Source of the DNA: Paenibacillus sp. PCH8
GTDB lineage: Bacteria > Bacillota > Bacilli > Paenibacillales > Paenibacillaceae
Length of the DNA: 64,000 nucleotides
Direction of reading: 5' to 3'
Assembly: GCF_002968835.1 (NCBI RefSeq)
Contig: NZ_PKQK01000006.1
Location: 124,001 to 188,000, forward strand
In this document: one piece after another, positions 1 through 9,544 of the stretch
Numbering within the stretch: position 1 is the stretch's first letter
How the letters are laid out: each line of letters opens with the position of its first letter
The notes under the pieces: model-generated
Databases searched by the model: none
Told to the model about the DNA's origin: nothing
Seen by the model: only the letters and a program-made list of their open reading frames with translations
Program-made: the position numbers and the translations under genes

Positions 1-1415
1 GGTTCGCGTGTCGTGATTGATATGTCTTCCCCTAACATCGCCAAACCCTTCGGAATTGGACATTTGCGTTCGACTGTGATCGGTGCAGCACTGTATCGGT
101 TATATAACGAAGCCGGTTATACGTCCGAAAGTGTGAATCATCTGGGGACTGGGGAACCCAGTTCGGCAAGCAGATCGCAGCCTACAAACGGTGGGGAAAC
201 GATGAAGCGTTGCAGGCAGATCCCATCCGTACTTCTCTGGAACTATATGTGCGCTTCCACGATGAGGCGGAGAGTGATCCTTCGCTGGAGATCGAGGCAC
301 GTGACTGGTTCCGCAAGCTGGAGCAAGGGGATGAAGAAGCACACCGGTTATGGGCGTTCTTCGTGGAAGTGAGCATGAAGGAATTCAACCGGATGTATGA
401 ACGATTGAATGTTCAGTTCGACCACACGCTGGGGGAGAGCTTCTACAATGACAAGATGGGCGCGGTGGTTGAAGAGCTCAAGGCTAAGGGATTACTCGAA
501 GAGAGTGATGGTGCACTCATGGTACGTCTGGAAGAAGAGAACATGCCCCCATGTCTGATTATCAAACAGGACGGAACAACGATTTACCCCACGCGGGATT
601 TGGCTACAGCGGTCTACCGTCATGAGGTGATGAAGGCAGATCGATTGTTATACGTGGTCGGAGGAGAACAGAAGCTTCATTTCCGTCAGGTATTTGCGGT
701 TCTGTCCCGGATGGGATATGAGTGGTCTGCGAATTGTGAGCATATTCCGTTTGGGTTAATGCGTTTTGAAGGAAGGAAAATGTCAACACGCCGTGGTAAA
801 GTTGTCTTTTTGCAGGAAGTACTGGATGAAGCGGTTGCCCGTGCATTGCAGATAATACAGCAGAAAAACCCGAGCTTGGAGAACCCCGAGAAAGTGGCCG
901 AGGCTGTTGGTGTAGGCGCCATTGTCTTCGGTGACCTGCGCAATAATCGGTTGAATGATGTGGATTTCTCCCTGGAGGATGCGGTGAGCTTTGAAGGAGA
1001 GACTGGCCCATATGTGCAATATACGCATGCCCGAATTCGAAGTGTACTTGCCAAGGCCGAAGAGGCAATACGTATGGAAAATGTAAATCATCTGGTTACT
1101 TCTGGCCTTGCGGATGGTAAGAGTGATTCAGTGAGCATTCCATTTAGTATCGGAGATGCCTCATGGGCATTGCTGAAAATTCTCGGAGATTATCCCGAGG
1201 TTCTGGAAAAAGCAATTCAACGCAATGAGCCTTCGGTCATTGCCAAATATACGATTGATGTCGCCCAAGCGTTCAACCGCTTCTATCACGCCGAGCGAAT
1301 TGCCGATGCAACCTCTGATGCAAGGTCCTTCCGGGTGGCATTAGCCGAACGGACTGCTGAGCGTCTATCCTACAGTTTATACTTGCTTGGTATTCAGGCT
1401 CCGGAACGGATGTAA
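1..1415 (+). CDS. argS: Arginyl-tRNA synthetase, 5' truncated by the window edge
   Basis: Class I aminoacyl-tRNA synthetase that charges tRNA-Arg in the cytoplasm. The reading frame is open from base 1, so the N-terminal part lies outside the window. The HIGH-type signature appears as GIGHLRSTVIG soon after the start and the KMSKS equivalent as KMSTRRGK near base 780. The C-terminus ends in GIQAPERM, as expected for the anticodon-binding domain. Reading changes frame at the GGGG run at 144-147; one extra G restores HLGDWGTQFGKQ, the usual continuation. Because the gene is essential, a missing base in the sequence is more likely than a real mutation. Confidence 0.93.
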
Positions 1416-1548
1416 TACCAGTGAACTGGAGAAGGTATCTGCGAAGTTAGAAGCTGCGTTTCCCGATAACTTGAATGTTGCTCTCCGTTTGGTTACGATA
1501 GAGGAACATCGAATGCACAACATTGTACGGTTGAAGGGGCGCTCGCAT

Positions 1549-2094
1549 ATGCAAAATACAAACATCCAGAATGGTGACATGCTGGACAGCGAACACTCCA
1601 GGGAATTGTTTGCCTATTACGGATTGGCCGTGTACTACGGGCAGGCGCTCGAACAGCAGCTGGTCAATCTGATTTTATTAATGAAATTGTCTCAGGGAAA
1701 GGCAGTGTCCGAAGAAGATCTGGAAGATCTGTACGAACGAAAGATGAGCAGTTCACTTGGGCAACTCATTCATGAGGTCCGCCATCATTTTACGTTCTCC
1801 GAAGAAGAGACCCGCCAATTAAATGAATTGTGGCAGCAACGTAACCGCATCGTACATCACTACTTCAAGGAACGAATCCATGAAACATTCAGTCCGGAAG
1901 GACGATCACGCATGATCAAGGAACTGGAGGATTTCAAAAACCGTGCGCAGGAGCTGGAGATCCGTCTTCAGCAATATACGGGTGCCTGGATTGCAGAGCT
2001 TGGTCTGGATGCCGAATCGGCGGCAGCTCTGCAAACGCTGGAGCGAATGCATGCCGAGAGCATGCAAGCACGGGCATTGGAAGAGGATGAATGA
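1549..2094 (+). CDS. HEPN-like protein of unknown role
   Basis: About 181 residues, helical and acidic. The stretch RNRIVHHYF fits the R-x4-6-H signature of HEPN nucleases, but no family name could be assigned. ATG 1549 is chosen because GAAGGGGC lies about nine bases upstream; the frame stays open back to 1387, and the part between 1416 and 1548 still looks coding-like, so a longer or frameshifted N-terminus is possible. It follows argS and overlaps the YdcF-like gene by four bases (ATGA), which suggests translational coupling. Confidence 0.55.
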   Translation: MQNTNIQNGDMLDSEHSRELFAYYGLAVYYGQALEQQLVNLILLMKLSQGKAVSEEDLEDLYERKMSSSLGQLIHEVRHHFTFSEEETRQLNELWQQRNRIVHHYFKERIHETFSPEGRSRMIKELEDFKNRAQELEIRLQQYTGAWIAELGLDAESAAALQTLERMHAESMQARALEEDE

Positions 2095-2717
2095 GAAGCA
2101 AACGCAATAAGAAACGCTGGATTATCATCACGATCTTGGTCGCTTTATGGATGGGGAGCACATGGGCTGGGGTTACGGCTGGACTTATCTTGGCCTACAC
2201 GGATGAGGATTCGTCCAGAAAGTCGGATGCAGCGATCATTCTGGGTGCAGCCGTGGAGCGGGATAACCCTTCACCTGTGTTCCGCGAACGTATCGAACAC
2301 GCGATAGAATTATACCGCCAGGATATAGTTCAAAACCTGCTGTTCACAGGCGGATCGGCTCGTGCTGAAGATCCTGCAGAAGCTGAGGTTGGACGGGATT
2401 ATGCGATTGCACATGGCGTAGATCCTGGGGATATTCGCATAGAGACCGAATCTCGAATCACCGAGGAGAATCTGGTCCATTCGATTCAGACAGGTGAGCA
2501 GGCCGGCTATCATACGTATACGATCGTGAGTGATCCATTACATATGAAACGAGCCATGAAGCTGGCTAAGGGACTGGGTATGGACGCTGTACCATCTCCG
2601 ACACGAACGACGGCTTATCAGACTTGGCGCAGCAAGTCTCCTTTTCTCGCAAGAGAGACTGTGATGTATATGGGATATACAATCAAAGGATGGATAGACA
2701 ATCCGCAACAGCCGTAA
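2091..2717 (+). CDS. YdcF/SanA-family (DUF218) membrane-anchored protein
   Basis: 208 residues with one N-terminal membrane segment (about residues 10-30) and a DUF218 domain. Typical features are DAAIILGAAV near residue 45, NLLFTGGSA, ESRITEENL and TIVSDPLHMKRA. Family members such as SanA and ElyC are linked to cell envelope integrity, but the reaction is not established. The start codon overlaps the stop of the HEPN-like gene, so the two are probably co-transcribed. A terminator-like hairpin shared with the opposite-strand transporter genes follows. Confidence 0.8.
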   Translation: MRSKRNKKRWIIITILVALWMGSTWAGVTAGLILAYTDEDSSRKSDAAIILGAAVERDNPSPVFRERIEHAIELYRQDIVQNLLFTGGSARAEDPAEAEVGRDYAIAHGVDPGDIRIETESRITEENLVHSIQTGEQAGYHTYTIVSDPLHMKRAMKLAKGLGMDAVPSPTRTTAYQTWRSKSPFLARETVMYMGYTIKGWIDNPQQP

Positions 2718-2813
2718 GGCTTGGTGTGGGTTGTCTTTTTCTATAGGAAGAAACATAGAAAAATAAAAGATGAAAGATACTCTCAACAAATGGATTCACT
2801 GCGGATAAGCACT

Positions 2814-2862
2814 TAAAAAACGCACTGCACAACAACAATAAGGTTGCCGCACAGCGCGTTTT
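2814..2862. terminator. Bidirectional terminator between convergent genes
   Basis: The sequence AAAAAACGCACTG pairs imperfectly with CAGCGCGTTTTT across a loop of about 24 bases. A-rich and T-rich flanks on both sides suit termination of the plus-strand YdcF gene and the minus-strand ABC transporter operon. Confidence 0.6.
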
Positions 2863-2915
2863 TAATGATCAAGTCAGGCCTAGCCGACTTTCTAAAATAT
2901 CTACTTTCTAAATTA

Positions 2916-4997
2916 CTATGCATTTCCTCCCGCAAAGGAAGCTGAAGTTCGAATGCTCTCGTCCGAAGGACTCTCGATACTTGCAGCCTGAGCACCTTGT
3001 TGAAGCTGGTACATCTGATAATAGCGGCCTTTCAGTTCCATCAGTTCATCATGTGCCCCCTGCTCAACAATACGTCCGCGATGCAGGACGAGGATCTGAT
3101 CTGCCGAACGAATGGTAGATAGGCGGTGAGCGATGATGAATGTGGTACGTCCTTTTTTGAGGACTTCGAGCGCAGCTTGAATTAATGCTTCCGTTTCGGT
3201 ATCAATGTTGGCAGTAGCCTCATCCAGAATAAGGATGGCTGGATCGAAGGCCAGTGCGCGGGCAAAGGAAATTAATTGACGCTGACCGGCAGACAAAGTG
3301 CTTCCTTTTTCAACGACCGGTTCGTCGAACCCTTGCGGCAGATGAGCCAGTATACGTTCTGCACCTACATCACGCAATGCTTGTTCAATCCGTGCACGGG
3401 AAATCTTCTCATCCCCGAGACTGACGTTGGAGGCAATCGTGCCTGTGAACAGATACGGGTCTTGTAATACAATTCCCATATGCTCCCGTATCCACTGTTT
3501 AGGCAGATCCTTGACGTTCTGACCGTCGATCGTAATTTTTCCTTTTTGTGGATCATAGAAGCGAAACAGCAGGTTGATGATCGAACTTTTACCAGAACCG
3601 GTGTGACCGACCAGAGCCACCGTCTGGCCTTGTGATGCTTTAAACGAAATGTTGTTGAGCACGTAATCTTTTTTATAAGCAAAGGATACATCGTCAAATA
3701 CGACATTTCCCTTGTATCTTGGCATGGAGCCATCGGTTACGGGTTCTCCCTTTTCGTCCATCAGCTCAAAGACACGACCAGCCGATACGAGAGAAGAGTC
3801 CAGGTTGGCGAGCTGATTCACCATGCCGGTAATCGGCTGGAACAAGCGGCCCAGGACATCGACGAATGCATACAGAACCCCCAGTGAGATTATACTTGTG
3901 CCATCCAGCACACTGGAACCGAAGTACCACAGGACAACCGCAAAGGCGATGTTCCGCAATACATTAACCAGGTTGTGTGAGGTGAAAGCGTTCAGGTTGA
4001 GCATTTTGTTCTGGTGTTTCATGTAATCGTCATTCAAGTCTTCGAATTCCTGCTTGGTTTGTTTCTGATGGCGGAATACGCGGATAATGGACATTCCCTG
4101 AATGGACTCGTTAATGATCGCATTGATCTCACTCAGCCGTGATCGAATGATCGTATTGTAGCGAGTGGCGAATTTGCGGTAAAGTACAATCCACGTAATA
4201 AGCATCGGCACGACGAATAATGAGATCAGGCCGAGGCGGAAATCGAGCAGGAAGAGAGCGACATAGACACCCATGATGGTAATGATGCCCGAGAAAAAGT
4301 TCGAGAGAACAGCAACGAACAGATCCTTAACGGCTTCTGTATCGTTCGTGACCCGAGATACAACTTTACCGGCAGGCAGGTTATCAAAAAAGTGTACCGG
4401 CAATCGCTGAATATGGGCATACACATCGTTGCGAAGTCTTTGAATGACCTTGTTGGCAGAGGATTGCAGCCAGTAGGTCTTACCAAACTCCATAATGACC
4501 GAGATCACCAGAAAGATCATGTAGTACACGATCAATTGATAGATGCTGGGCATCTCCGGTTTGTAGAAAGCAAACAGTTCACCAGCGGCCAGAGGCACTG
4601 CAGCATATTGGCCAGTCACTTCACCAGCGCGTGTAACCGTCAAGGTTCCATCCGCATAGGTGCGATCTCCGTCAGGTGCACTTACCGGTTCGTTTACAAA
4701 ATAAAAACTTCTCCCGGCTTGCAACACCCGAACTTCGGAACCTTTGGTTTCATCCGATTCAAATAATCCTTCGCGCTTGTAGTTCTTTCCATTGTAGACC
4801 GCTGCTTCGTCTGACGCTGTTGTCTCATAGAAAGGCTGCTCGATCGCGAGCAAATGATTGTCGATCATGGATTTGGCGATGAACGGACCGGCGAGTTCGG
4901 CCGCAACACCAATCGTAAGCATAATTAATGCAGCTATAAATGTTCCTTTGGCTTTCAAGGCGTAATGTAGCAGCCTTTGGCCTGTATTAGACTTCAA
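2916..4997 (-). CDS. ABC exporter subunit, BmrD/YheH-like
   Basis: 693-residue fused membrane and ATPase half-transporter. The N-terminal half has the exporter-type membrane domain with an inserted extracytoplasmic region of about 100 residues between TM1 and TM2, as in YheH/BmrD. The C-terminal ATPase shows Walker A GHTGSGKSS, the signature STLSAGQRQL, Walker B ILILDEATA and the H-loop IIAHRLST. Translation starts at TTG 4997, eight bases after AGGAGGT. It lies 12 bp downstream of its partner, and the two should form a heterodimeric multidrug exporter. Confidence 0.88.
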   Translation of the reverse strand: MKSNTGQRLLHYALKAKGTFIAALIMLTIGVAAELAGPFIAKSMIDNHLLAIEQPFYETTASDEAAVYNGKNYKREGLFESDETKGSEVRVLQAGRSFYFVNEPVSAPDGDRTYADGTLTVTRAGEVTGQYAAVPLAAGELFAFYKPEMPSIYQLIVYYMIFLVISVIMEFGKTYWLQSSANKVIQRLRNDVYAHIQRLPVHFFDNLPAGKVVSRVTNDTEAVKDLFVAVLSNFFSGIITIMGVYVALFLLDFRLGLISLFVVPMLITWIVLYRKFATRYNTIIRSRLSEINAIINESIQGMSIIRVFRHQKQTKQEFEDLNDDYMKHQNKMLNLNAFTSHNLVNVLRNIAFAVVLWYFGSSVLDGTSIISLGVLYAFVDVLGRLFQPITGMVNQLANLDSSLVSAGRVFELMDEKGEPVTDGSMPRYKGNVVFDDVSFAYKKDYVLNNISFKASQGQTVALVGHTGSGKSSIINLLFRFYDPQKGKITIDGQNVKDLPKQWIREHMGIVLQDPYLFTGTIASNVSLGDEKISRARIEQALRDVGAERILAHLPQGFDEPVVEKGSTLSAGQRQLISFARALAFDPAILILDEATANIDTETEALIQAALEVLKKGRTTFIIAHRLSTIRSADQILVLHRGRIVEQGAHDELMELKGRYYQMYQLQQGAQAASIESPSDESIRTSASFAGGNA

Positions 4998-5009
4998 TGA
5001 GTTGACCTC

Positions 5010-6754
5010 CTACGTGGACAGGTTGGACTCTACCTGTTGCCGTTCATATTGTTCACGGTACCAGCCATTCATGGCGAGCAGTTCCTGGTGAGTACCTTCT
5101 TCTGTAATTTTCCCGTGCTCGAGTACGATGATTCGGTCTGCGTGTTCAATAGCGGACAGGCGATGAGTCGAGATCAGTGTAGTTTTGCCCGAGCGTTTGC
5201 TGCGTATATTTTCAATGATTTTGGCTTCGGTGCGTGCATCGACTGCGGACAAGGCATCATCCAGGATCAGAATATCCGGATCGGAGATAAATGCGCGTGC
5301 CAGTGATACCCGTTGTTTCTGTCCACCGGACAGAGCGATCCCTTTTTCACCCACGAGTGTATCCAGCCCATCGGATAAGGTTCCAAGATCCCCGTCAAAA
5401 GCGGCGGTACGAATGGCATCCATAATGACTTCATCACTGGCACCAGGTTTACCGAACTGGATGTTCTGACGAACCGATTTGGAGAACAGGACTTGTTCCT
5501 GTGGAACGTATCCAATCCAGCTATGCAATTCATCTTTGGCGATATCCTGAATAGGATGGCCCGAGATGCTTAATGTACCCGATCCGGCAGGGTATTCGTG
5601 CAGCAATTGTTTGAGCAGGGTGGACTTGCCGCTACCTGTGCGACCTACAATACCCAGTGTCTGGCCGCGTCGCAGTGAGAAGCTGACATGACTGAGATTA
5701 TCGATTGTGGAACTAGGGTAACGGAAAGTGACATCCTGCATCGCGATCTCTTCCGGATTCGTAATATGAGCAGGTTGCTCGCTATCTTTTACGGCAGGTT
5801 CTACCGATAACGTTTCGTTGACCCGATCAAGAGAAGCGCTACCACGCTGCATCAGGTTAATCAGCTCACCAATGGCGAACATAGGCCAGATCATCATCCC
5901 CAGGTACATATTGAACGATACGAGATCCCCAGGGTGATTTCATTGTGAAACACAAGATATATACCGTAAGCAAGCGCGATCACATAACTGAGCCCAACAA
6001 AGAGGCGGATCGTAGGTTCGAATAAAGCATCCATTTTGGCTACGGCCAGGTTTTTGCGGTAGACATCTTCCGTCACATCGGCGAAGCGTTTCTCGTCCAG
6101 ACGTTCCTGAACATAGGCACGCACAACACGAATACCGGCAATCGATTCAAGCACCTGGTCATTCATATCCCCGAATGCATCCTGTGCCAGGGTGTAACGT
6201 TGATGTACAGCTTTACCATAGATCATCATGGCAATGGCGATAAAAGGTAAAGGCAGGATTGCAGCCAGAGTCAATTTCCAACTGACCAGAAAACCCATAG
6301 CGAACAATACAGTGGCCAGGAAGGCCGTAGAGTCGGTTAACGTCAGCATGCCGAAGCCTGCTGTGGTGGCAATGGAACGAAGATCATTGGTGGCGCGAGC
6401 CATCAAATCACCCGTTCTGTTTTTCTCAAAAAAGGGCGGAGTCATTCGGAGCAAGTGGTCCATGAAGCGTGAACGCAGCAACCGTTCGACCAAGTTGGCA
6501 CCACCGAACAGTTTGTGCATCCATACGTAGGTGACCAGATAGATAATGACGACCGTTCCTAGAATAAGTAAGATGTAACGGGTAAGTGAGGCGCCGGTAA
6601 TGGAACCGCGCACAATTTCGTCGATGGCATTGCCAAGAAGACGGGGAGGCAGCAGTTCGGCAACGCCTACCAGAATAAGCAAAATGACACCAACCAGGTA
6701 TCGTTTGCGTTCCAGCCGGAAGAACCAGGCCAGGTTTTTAAGTACTGAGAACAA
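5010..6754 (-). CDS. ABC exporter subunit, BmrC/YheI-like (frameshift in sequence)
   Basis: Partner half-transporter of about 580 residues. The membrane domain is encoded at 5894-6754 and the ATPase domain at 5010-5909, in different frames. The break is at CCCC 5927-5930 on the plus strand (GGGG in the message); adding one G restores ITLGDLVSFNMYLG. The ATPase has GRTGSGKST, a LSGGQKQR signature and ILILDDALSA. In this family one of the paired ATPase sites usually has a non-canonical glutamate, and DD here fits that. It starts at TTG 6754 behind AAGGAAGGG. Confidence 0.85.
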
Positions 6755-6820
6755 GTGTTATCCCTTCCTTTCAATGTCCGCAAAATGCAGATTCCGTTCA
6801 TGTATGCCAAAATGTACCCA

Positions 6821-6857
6821 CAAAAAAAGACATACCGCACGCAGGCGGTATGTCTTC
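6821..6857 (-). terminator. Attenuator hairpin upstream of bmrC-like gene
   Basis: On the minus strand AAGACATACCGC pairs with GCGGTATGTCTT and is followed by seven T residues. It sits between the leader peptide and the ABC transporter genes, so termination here would stop transcription before them. A second hairpin, GGCTC/GAGCC, lies inside the leader reading frame and could compete with it. Confidence 0.75.
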
Positions 6858-6863
6858 ATATAA

Positions 6864-6944
6864 TCATACGGCAGCATGGCTCCGAGAACAGAGCCGCCAC
6901 CATACATAAGTTTCATTGTGAGTGAACACTACAGAGGTTCTCAT
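6864..6944 (-). CDS. Leader peptide of 26 residues controlling the ABC exporter
   Basis: Short open frame on the minus strand with ACAGGAG six bases before ATG 6944. The product begins MRTSVVFTHNETYVWW and ends RSHAAV just ahead of the attenuator hairpin. Part of the coding sequence forms the first hairpin of the leader. In Bacillus subtilis the bmrCD operon is preceded by the BmrB leader peptide, where antibiotic-stalled ribosomes prevent termination. The arrangement here is the same, although the peptide was not compared with BmrB. Confidence 0.72.
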   Translation of the reverse strand: MRTSVVFTHNETYVWWRLCSRSHAAV

Positions 6945-7102
6945 TAAAGACTCCTGTAATGCTGACTTATGAACGGAAGAATGATTTCGGGTGTGCTCCG
7001 GTATTTAATTGTGTGCTAAATTGAACAATCATATGTTTGTTAAACACCGTAATCACCCTTTCTTTTTTGGAAATAAATACAATGTAGACCTCGTATGTTT
7101 GC

Positions 7103-7132
7103 ATCTTAACATCGGATTTTACAATCTGTCAA
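7103..7132 (-). promoter_or_regulatory. Sigma-A promoter for the leader-bmrCD-like operon
   Basis: Reading the minus strand, TTGACA (7132-7127) is followed after 18 bases by TAAGAT (7108-7103). It lies about 160 bases upstream of the leader peptide start, leaving a long untranslated leader. The rest of 6945-7237 is AT-rich and shows no other gene. Confidence 0.6.
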
Positions 7133-7237
7133 ACATTTTTCACAATTTATTTTGTCTTGATGTGATCACTCGGGTTTGTATTCAAGTCTTTGTAGAGATA
7201 TGATGGAACATATATATACAGAAGGAGCTGACACCAA

Positions 7238-7534
7238 ATGAGTACCATACATGTATCCGATCAAGCTGCTCGCTGGTACAAGGAAGAATTGAATTTGAAC
7301 GAGGGAGACAGCATCCGATTCTTTGCCCGTTATAGCTCCGGCGGCGGTCTTCATCCTGGATTTTCGCTGGGAATAGCTGTAGAGAAGCCAAGACATCCTG
7401 CCGACAAAACCGAAGTATCGGGTATTCAATTTTTTATGGAAGATCACGATTATTGGTACCTGAAAGGGCATCAGCTGCATGTGGATATCGTTGATGAAGG
7501 TCAGGATATCGAATATCGTTATACCGAGGTCTAA
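7238..7534 (+). CDS. HesB-like (YneR-type) protein
   Basis: 98-residue protein of the HesB/IscA-like fold. It starts at ATG 7238 after AGAAGGAG. The short sequence with FARYSSGGGLHPGFSLGI and a C-terminal acidic segment resembles the YneR branch. This branch lacks the paired C-terminal cysteines used by true IscA iron-sulfur carriers, and no cysteine is present here, so an iron-sulfur role should not be assumed. It stands alone between the transporter operon and a Nudix gene. Confidence 0.75.
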   Translation: MSTIHVSDQAARWYKEELNLNEGDSIRFFARYSSGGGLHPGFSLGIAVEKPRHPADKTEVSGIQFFMEDHDYWYLKGHQLHVDIVDEGQDIEYRYTEV

Positions 7535-7609
7535 TCCAGGGTTTTATTCTGCAATGAAATAGATGAATCACAGGTCGCCATCGGCTTCCGAGTAGGAGGG
7601 GGATAAGCA

Positions 7610-8059
7610 GTGAATCTGCCAGCCCGAGATTTGGCCCAGTACATCGCAAAACGCTCTCATATTATTGTAAAAGCAGCGGTGCGGGCCGAGAACGACCAAG
7701 GTGAATTGCTGCTGATTCAGCACGCTGAGTATGGTCATTGGCGAATGCCTGCTGGAGAGATGCGTCCCGGTGAGGCTATTGAAGATGCCGCACATCGGGA
7801 ACTGTGGGAAGAGACGGGTTGGACAACCGATACCATGACGCTGGAAGGTCTGTATTCGGGACCTGATCTTCGGCATCTGCATACCAGCGGAGATGAAGAG
7901 TACTATGTCATTGCTCTGTTCCGGGCACAGATCATTCAGGATCACTTGGTGGAATCTCGGGTAAATAGTGATGCAGGTCTGAAGTTCTTTGCTATGGAGT
8001 CGTTACCACCTCTGAATGATATTAGCCGAATCCTGCTAGCAAGTGAAATCGCAGAATAA
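7610..8059 (+). CDS. Nudix hydrolase
   Basis: 149-residue cytoplasmic hydrolase of nucleoside-diphosphate-linked substrates; the substrate cannot be told from sequence. The Nudix box is complete: G-EMRPG-E, then R-E-L-W-E-E-T-G-W near residues 44-66. The start is GTG 7610 behind GGAGGGGG. A strong terminator follows at 8076-8120, so it is probably transcribed alone or with the HesB-like gene 75 bases upstream. Confidence 0.9.
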   Translation: MNLPARDLAQYIAKRSHIIVKAAVRAENDQGELLLIQHAEYGHWRMPAGEMRPGEAIEDAAHRELWEETGWTTDTMTLEGLYSGPDLRHLHTSGDEEYYVIALFRAQIIQDHLVESRVNSDAGLKFFAMESLPPLNDISRILLASEIAE

Positions 8060-8075
8060 ACAAGCGTTGACGCAA

Positions 8076-8120
8076 ATGACCTCAGCATCCATGGAAAGTG
8101 GATGCTGAGGTCATTTTTTT
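8076..8120 (+). terminator. Strong intrinsic terminator
   Basis: Perfect 15-bp stem ATGACCTCAGCATCC/GGATGCTGAGGTCAT with a nine-base loop, followed by a run of T residues. Confidence 0.9.
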
Positions 8121-8171
8121 GGATACCAATTCTTGTGCCCAGTGGAGCAGTTTAGGAAATTTTTGCATGAG

Positions 8172-8684
8172 TTACACCTGATCCAGTGGTTCATCATCCA
8201 TCGCAAAATCAAAATCATCAATATCAAATACGAGTACAGGTGATTCCGATTCAATAATACGTGCGATCAGTTCAACCTGATCCGTGAGAATTGGAACACT
8301 CAGGCGTTGAGAGGTGAGAAGCAGTTCAGTCTCAATGGGATCGAAATACTCCCCGTATTGTGCCGTATCGACTGCGTTGATAATGGCGATGGATACTTGG
8401 TCACCAAATAGAATGGAGGGACTTTTTGCCCAGGGAACAAGTAATGCTCGCTCTATTTTTTTCTTATTCAGCGGTTCCTCAAAATAAGAAATCATTTCAT
8501 TGATTTTGGATTTGACATGCTGATCATCTGTCGGGTTATCCATCATGGGATCAGAACTGAACTGAAATTCATATAGCTCAAGGATGGTGGTATAAGGAAC
8601 AATATATTCAACAGGCGCGGGCGGCGCGAGCAATTGACCGTAAATGGCCACCATCACGGCTTCCGTAACAAACTGACGTGACAT
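8172..8684 (-). CDS. Conserved-looking protein of unknown function
   Basis: 170 residues when started at ATG 8684, which has AGGAGGG ten bases upstream; an ATG eight codons earlier has no such site. The product is acidic, has no signal peptide or membrane segment, and ends in a run of Asp/Glu residues (FDIDDFDFAMDDEPLDQV). No domain was recognised. It faces the Nudix gene across the terminator and has a dispersed repeat upstream. Confidence 0.6.
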   Translation of the reverse strand: MSRQFVTEAVMVAIYGQLLAPPAPVEYIVPYTTILELYEFQFSSDPMMDNPTDDQHVKSKINEMISYFEEPLNKKKIERALLVPWAKSPSILFGDQVSIAIINAVDTAQYGEYFDPIETELLLTSQRLSVPILTDQVELIARIIESESPVLVFDIDDFDFAMDDEPLDQV

Positions 8685-8757
8685 GGTTCCTGAACCCTCC
8701 TGCGCCATTAATAGTTGTGAAATGAATCGATGAGTTCATGCAACAGCATAACCATAA

Positions 8758-8973
8758 TAGTACGTGTTCAAATAGGACGGTTTTCAGTACCGAGAAGATG
8801 GGATGAAGCTAGAAATGGAGTAGCGGAGCGTAGGGAAAACTACGTGAGCAACCAAAATGTTTCCTTCGGAAACATACTTCGTAAGCCTCCCGCTTATTTC
8901 GGCTGAATTCCATATTCGATGCTGATGATGCCGCTAGGCATCCTTCGTAATCAAAAGCGGACTTTTTGAACAA
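8758..8973. repeat. Dispersed MITE-like repeat, copy A
   Basis: About 210 bp, closely matching the segment at 23591-23805. The ends are inverted: TGTTCAAATAGGACGG on the left and GCGGACTTTTTGAACA on the right. Both copies also share TAGTAC before the left end and contain the hairpins GTTTCC..GGAAAC and GGATGCC..GGCATCC. No reading frame is conserved between copies. It fills most of the gap 8709-9091. Confidence 0.85.
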
Positions 8974-9091
8974 CCTCTAATGTGGATTATTCTGCTGTAG
9001 ACTCGTGTACATAATTTGCATGAATAGAAGTATATCACACAACGGTGGGAAATACAGCCAACCTGCATACCATGTCAGGTCACAACCCGGA

Positions 9092-9544
9092 TCAGGATTT
9101 GCCCAGCAGTAATGATAATATTCCAGCTGCAATCAGGGGGCCGACGGGAACACCCTTGAACAGAGCAACACCAAGGACAGTTCCAATGAGCAGCCCTGCG
9201 ACGACAGTCGGTTGTGTACCCATCAACGTAGCCCCACGTCCACCCAGATAAGCCACGAGTAAACCCACGCCTATGGCGAGTAGTGATTTCCAATGCAGGA
9301 AAGACTCGCCGATGGTCTGCAGACTCATCTTGCCACTGGCTAGAGGTGCCATTACGCCAATCGTCAGAATGATGATGCCGAGCGTAAGCCCATATTTTTC
9401 AAGCCACGGGAATGCCTGATTTAGATTAAGGACTCGTAACAACAACAGAAATACCATCGCTACGGTGATCGGTGTGTTGCTGCTAATAATCCCGAGGGCC
9501 GCGAACACGAGCAGTAACAGGGAGGTCATGTCCATGGATTTCAT
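9092..9544 (-). CDS. DUF441 family membrane protein
   Basis: 150 residues with four or five hydrophobic helices and the glycine-rich segment YLGGRGATLMGTQPTVVAGLLIGT typical, in pieces, of DUF441 (YtwI-like) proteins. Function is not known for the family. The start overlaps the stop of the ypdA-like gene by four bases, so the two are translated from one message. GAAGGGAA precedes ATG 9544 closely; the internal ATG at codon 4 is an alternative. Confidence 0.82.
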   Translation of the reverse strand: MKSMDMTSLLLLVFAALGIISSNTPITVAMVFLLLLRVLNLNQAFPWLEKYGLTLGIIILTIGVMAPLASGKMSLQTIGESFLHWKSLLAIGVGLLVAYLGGRGATLMGTQPTVVAGLLIGTVLGVALFKGVPVGPLIAAGILSLLLGKS

